The notes beneath the pieces are model-generated. The model was not told the DNA's origin. It worked only from the letters and a program-made list of their open reading frames with translations, and did not search any database. A stretch of DNA of 6,954 nt from Candidatus Aminicenantota bacterium (GTDB lineage: Bacteria > Acidobacteriota > Aminicenantia > UBA2199). Positions 5,345 to 6,954 of this stretch are shown one piece after another; within the stretch, counting starts at the first letter, position 1; every line of letters starts with the position of its first letter. Made by a program: the position numbers and the translations under genes. The stretch covers positions 1 through 6,954 of the forward strand of contig DAOVIP010000105.1 of NCBI GenBank assembly GCA_030671465.1, written 5' to 3'.

Positions 5345-6898
5345 TCATCGATGTTTACTTTCCCCGAACACCTGGGCCTGAAACACGTAGAATATCATCC
5401 CGACTGACCGGTAGGCCGCAGCATCCAGGCCGGCCTTGCGGCACAGGTTTCCCAGAAATTCATCCAGGTTCCAGCCGGTCTCGGCAGCCACTTGGGGAAG
5501 GAAAACCGCCTGATAATGGCTTTTTTTAATGATGATCCCATCAACTCCCAGCCGGATTTTTTTATAATCATCTATCTGCTGTAAAGGGGTCATCACCGAT
5601 ATTTCGATCTCGATCCCTTCCAGTTCTTCTTTTTTAACCGGGGAAAACCGCGGATCCTTGACCGCGGCATTGATGGCATTGTCCATCACCCCCTGATACA
5701 ATGGCTTCCGGCCGATAAGGGTACCGATACATCCCCGCAACTGGTTGTTTTTTTTCAGAGTGACGAACACCCCGGCGGTTTTTCTCAAACGATGGGTAAT
5801 GGCATACCGCCTGGCATGAATCCCTTCCGGGTCCCCGGTCTTTAAGTAGTGTGTCAGCGTCTCCCGGGCCAGGGAGAGCAGGGTTTGTTGTTCGCTATCG
5901 GTCAGTTTTAAAAGAGAGGCTGGCATTTTTTTTTCAACCGGCCTGGAGCCCCCGGCATTTTTCTCATGGACGATGACCGAAGCATAACTCACGCTAAGCG
6001 AATAATCCTGATTGCGGTCACCGGATTTGGAGTAATCCACCAGCCGGGCGGAATACCGGTCCGGGGGAAACAGGTGAATGAGCACCCCCACCGGGACAAA
6101 ACCACACATGGTGATGCCGGTCTTCTGCCTGTATTGAAAATAACGTTCAATATCCAGCCGGGTGATCTTTTCGATCATACCCCGGTCCAACCGAGTCAGG
6201 TTTTCTTTAATATTGCTGGTAAAAGGTGTATAGCCAAAGTTACGACCGTAATGATTGAGATCGCTGCTGGCCACTACCAGTGTTTTTTCATCCACATACC
6301 GGGCAATAATATTGGCCATCCGGGGGTAATCGACCTTATCCAGACGGCCGAACAGAATGGGAATGATCCGGATATCCCGGCCCTGAAAAATCCACTGCAA
6401 AAATGGCAGCTGATTCTCCAGGGAATGTTCATGCTGCATGACCCGGTTGTCGGTCCGGAACCCGGATTCTCGGGCAAGTTTTTCAATAATGCCCCGGTCC
6501 AGGGCTATTTTGCCCAGGGGTGTGGAATTGTGGGTGAAATCAGATACACAGGCCCCATAATATCCGGAATGGTGGCTGGAACCCAGTAGGATTATCCGCT
6601 GAATACGGTTTCGCTGTTTTACCAGATGCCGGTAGGCCCGGGCCGCGCAGGTTCCCGAGTAGGAAAAACCGGCATGGGGCACCACCAGGCCGCTTATTCT
6701 CTCTGAAATATTACGGCTATCGGCCTTCTTAAACAAACCGGTCAGCAGGGTATTCAGTTGGGTCTTGGAATCTGGATACCAACCACCGGTGGTCAGGTAG
6801 TCCCGAACTTTTTCCGCTCCCAGTGCAGAGAGTAGCAGGAAAATCCCCAGAAGAAAAATGAATCCCTTTCGTACCCGCATATTCATCACCCGTTTCAT
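5345..6898 (-). CDS. amrB: Memo-AMMECR1 (AmrB-AmrA) fusion with export signal
   Basis: This 517-aa protein joins the two non-radical partners of the AmmeMemoRadiSam system. The Memo domain (about 65-312) keeps the residues seen as metal ligands in Memo/class III dioxygenase-like proteins: PHAG (His75), SSHH (107-110), HEHSLENQLPF (156-166), SSDLNHYG (Asp213, His216) and MCGFVPVG (Cys265). A linker (about 313-328) leads to the AMMECR1 domain (about 330-510) with the family hallmark LRGCIGT (387-393, Cys390) and DPRFSPV (415-421). Ahead of both lies a basic n-region and a hydrophobic run GFIFLLGIFLLLSALGA (12-28), a Sec signal peptide or uncleaved anchor; there is no lipobox Cys. Starts are ambiguous: ATG 6898 (used), ATG 6886, ATG 6880 with GGTGA 5 nt upstream, or TTG 6937. 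All keep the signal. First gene of a three-gene operon; exact biochemical role unknown. Confidence 0.92.
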   Translation of the reverse strand: MKRVMNMRVRKGFIFLLGIFLLLSALGAEKVRDYLTTGGWYPDSKTQLNTLLTGLFKKADSRNISERISGLVVPHAGFSYSGTCAARAYRHLVKQRNRIQRIILLGSSHHSGYYGACVSDFTHNSTPLGKIALDRGIIEKLARESGFRTDNRVMQHEHSLENQLPFLQWIFQGRDIRIIPILFGRLDKVDYPRMANIIARYVDEKTLVVASSDLNHYGRNFGYTPFTSNIKENLTRLDRGMIEKITRLDIERYFQYRQKTGITMCGFVPVGVLIHLFPPDRYSARLVDYSKSGDRNQDYSLSVSYASVIVHEKNAGGSRPVEKKMPASLLKLTDSEQQTLLSLARETLTHYLKTGDPEGIHARRYAITHRLRKTAGVFVTLKKNNQLRGCIGTLIGRKPLYQGVMDNAINAAVKDPRFSPVKKEELEGIEIEISVMTPLQQIDDYKKIRLGVDGIIIKKSHYQAVFLPQVAAETGWNLDEFLGNLCRKAGLDAAAYRSVGMIFYVFQAQVFGESKHR

Positions 6899-6925
6899 TT
6901 TAAATAAACAGCTCTCCAAAGTCAA
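6897..6925 (-). promoter_or_regulatory. Near-consensus sigma70-like promoter at the 5' end of the amr operon
   Basis: On the minus strand, TTGACT (6920-6925, 5 of 6) is followed after 17 nt by TAAAAT (6897-6902, 5 of 6). The -10 overlaps the ATG at 6898, so if this promoter is used, translation must start downstream at ATG 6886 or 6880, with almost no leader. Only about 30 bp further upstream are visible, so another promoter outside the window cannot be excluded. Confidence 0.35.
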
Positions 6926-6954
6926 ATTGACCGGCAATTTCCCGGAATAATCGA

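Noticed and set aside
5966..6589. Rightward 207-codon open frame
   Set aside because: It is antisense to the Memo domain, whose metal-ligand motifs are all intact; the translation has no family features.

Overview
The window holds two unrelated gene blocks that converge near position 3205. Both are built around radical SAM chemistry, and both consist of families common in anaerobic or microaerophilic bacteria. The tightly packed Tat-signalled genes and the pairing of a PqqD/SPASM cassette with an AmmeMemoRadiSam locus suggest a Gram-negative anaerobe such as a Desulfobacterota (deltaproteobacterial) member. That placement is an inference from gene content; no taxonomic marker gene is present. 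The left block is visibly more AT-rich than the right block.

Left block (1-3203): a candidate RiPP (ribosomally made, post-translationally modified peptide) cassette. A leftward partial gene (1-322) encodes a signal-peptidase-like S24/S26 serine protease with a Ser/His rather than Ser/Lys signature. A 323-bp AT-rich divergent intergenic region (323-645) has plausible promoters for both directions. Rightward come a PqqD-type peptide-recognition protein (646-954), a radical SAM/SPASM maturase (956-2101), a small Cys-containing peptide that looks like the substrate (2046-2240, overlapping the maturase 3' end), and an HPr-kinase-like P-loop protein (2316-3203). The simplest model is that PqqD holds the Lys/Glu-rich leader of the small peptide while the radical SAM enzyme modifies its Cys/Gly/aromatic tail. 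The kinase-like protein may add a phosphate, and the peptidase may cleave or help export the product.

Right block (3207-6898, all leftward): a three-gene operon made of an amrB-amrA (Memo-AMMECR1) fusion, a DUF362 protein, and the AmmeMemoRadiSam radical SAM enzyme AmrS. Gene junctions are 1 and 7 nt. All three proteins begin with an export-type N-terminus: Sec-like for the fusion, and twin-arginine for DUF362 and AmrS. This implies that the whole AmmeMemoRadiSam module, usually regarded as cytoplasmic and of unknown function, works outside the cytoplasm here. It is the most unusual signal in the window.

The stop codons of the two blocks are separated by 3 bp. No tRNA, rRNA, CRISPR array, insertion sequence or large repeat was seen.
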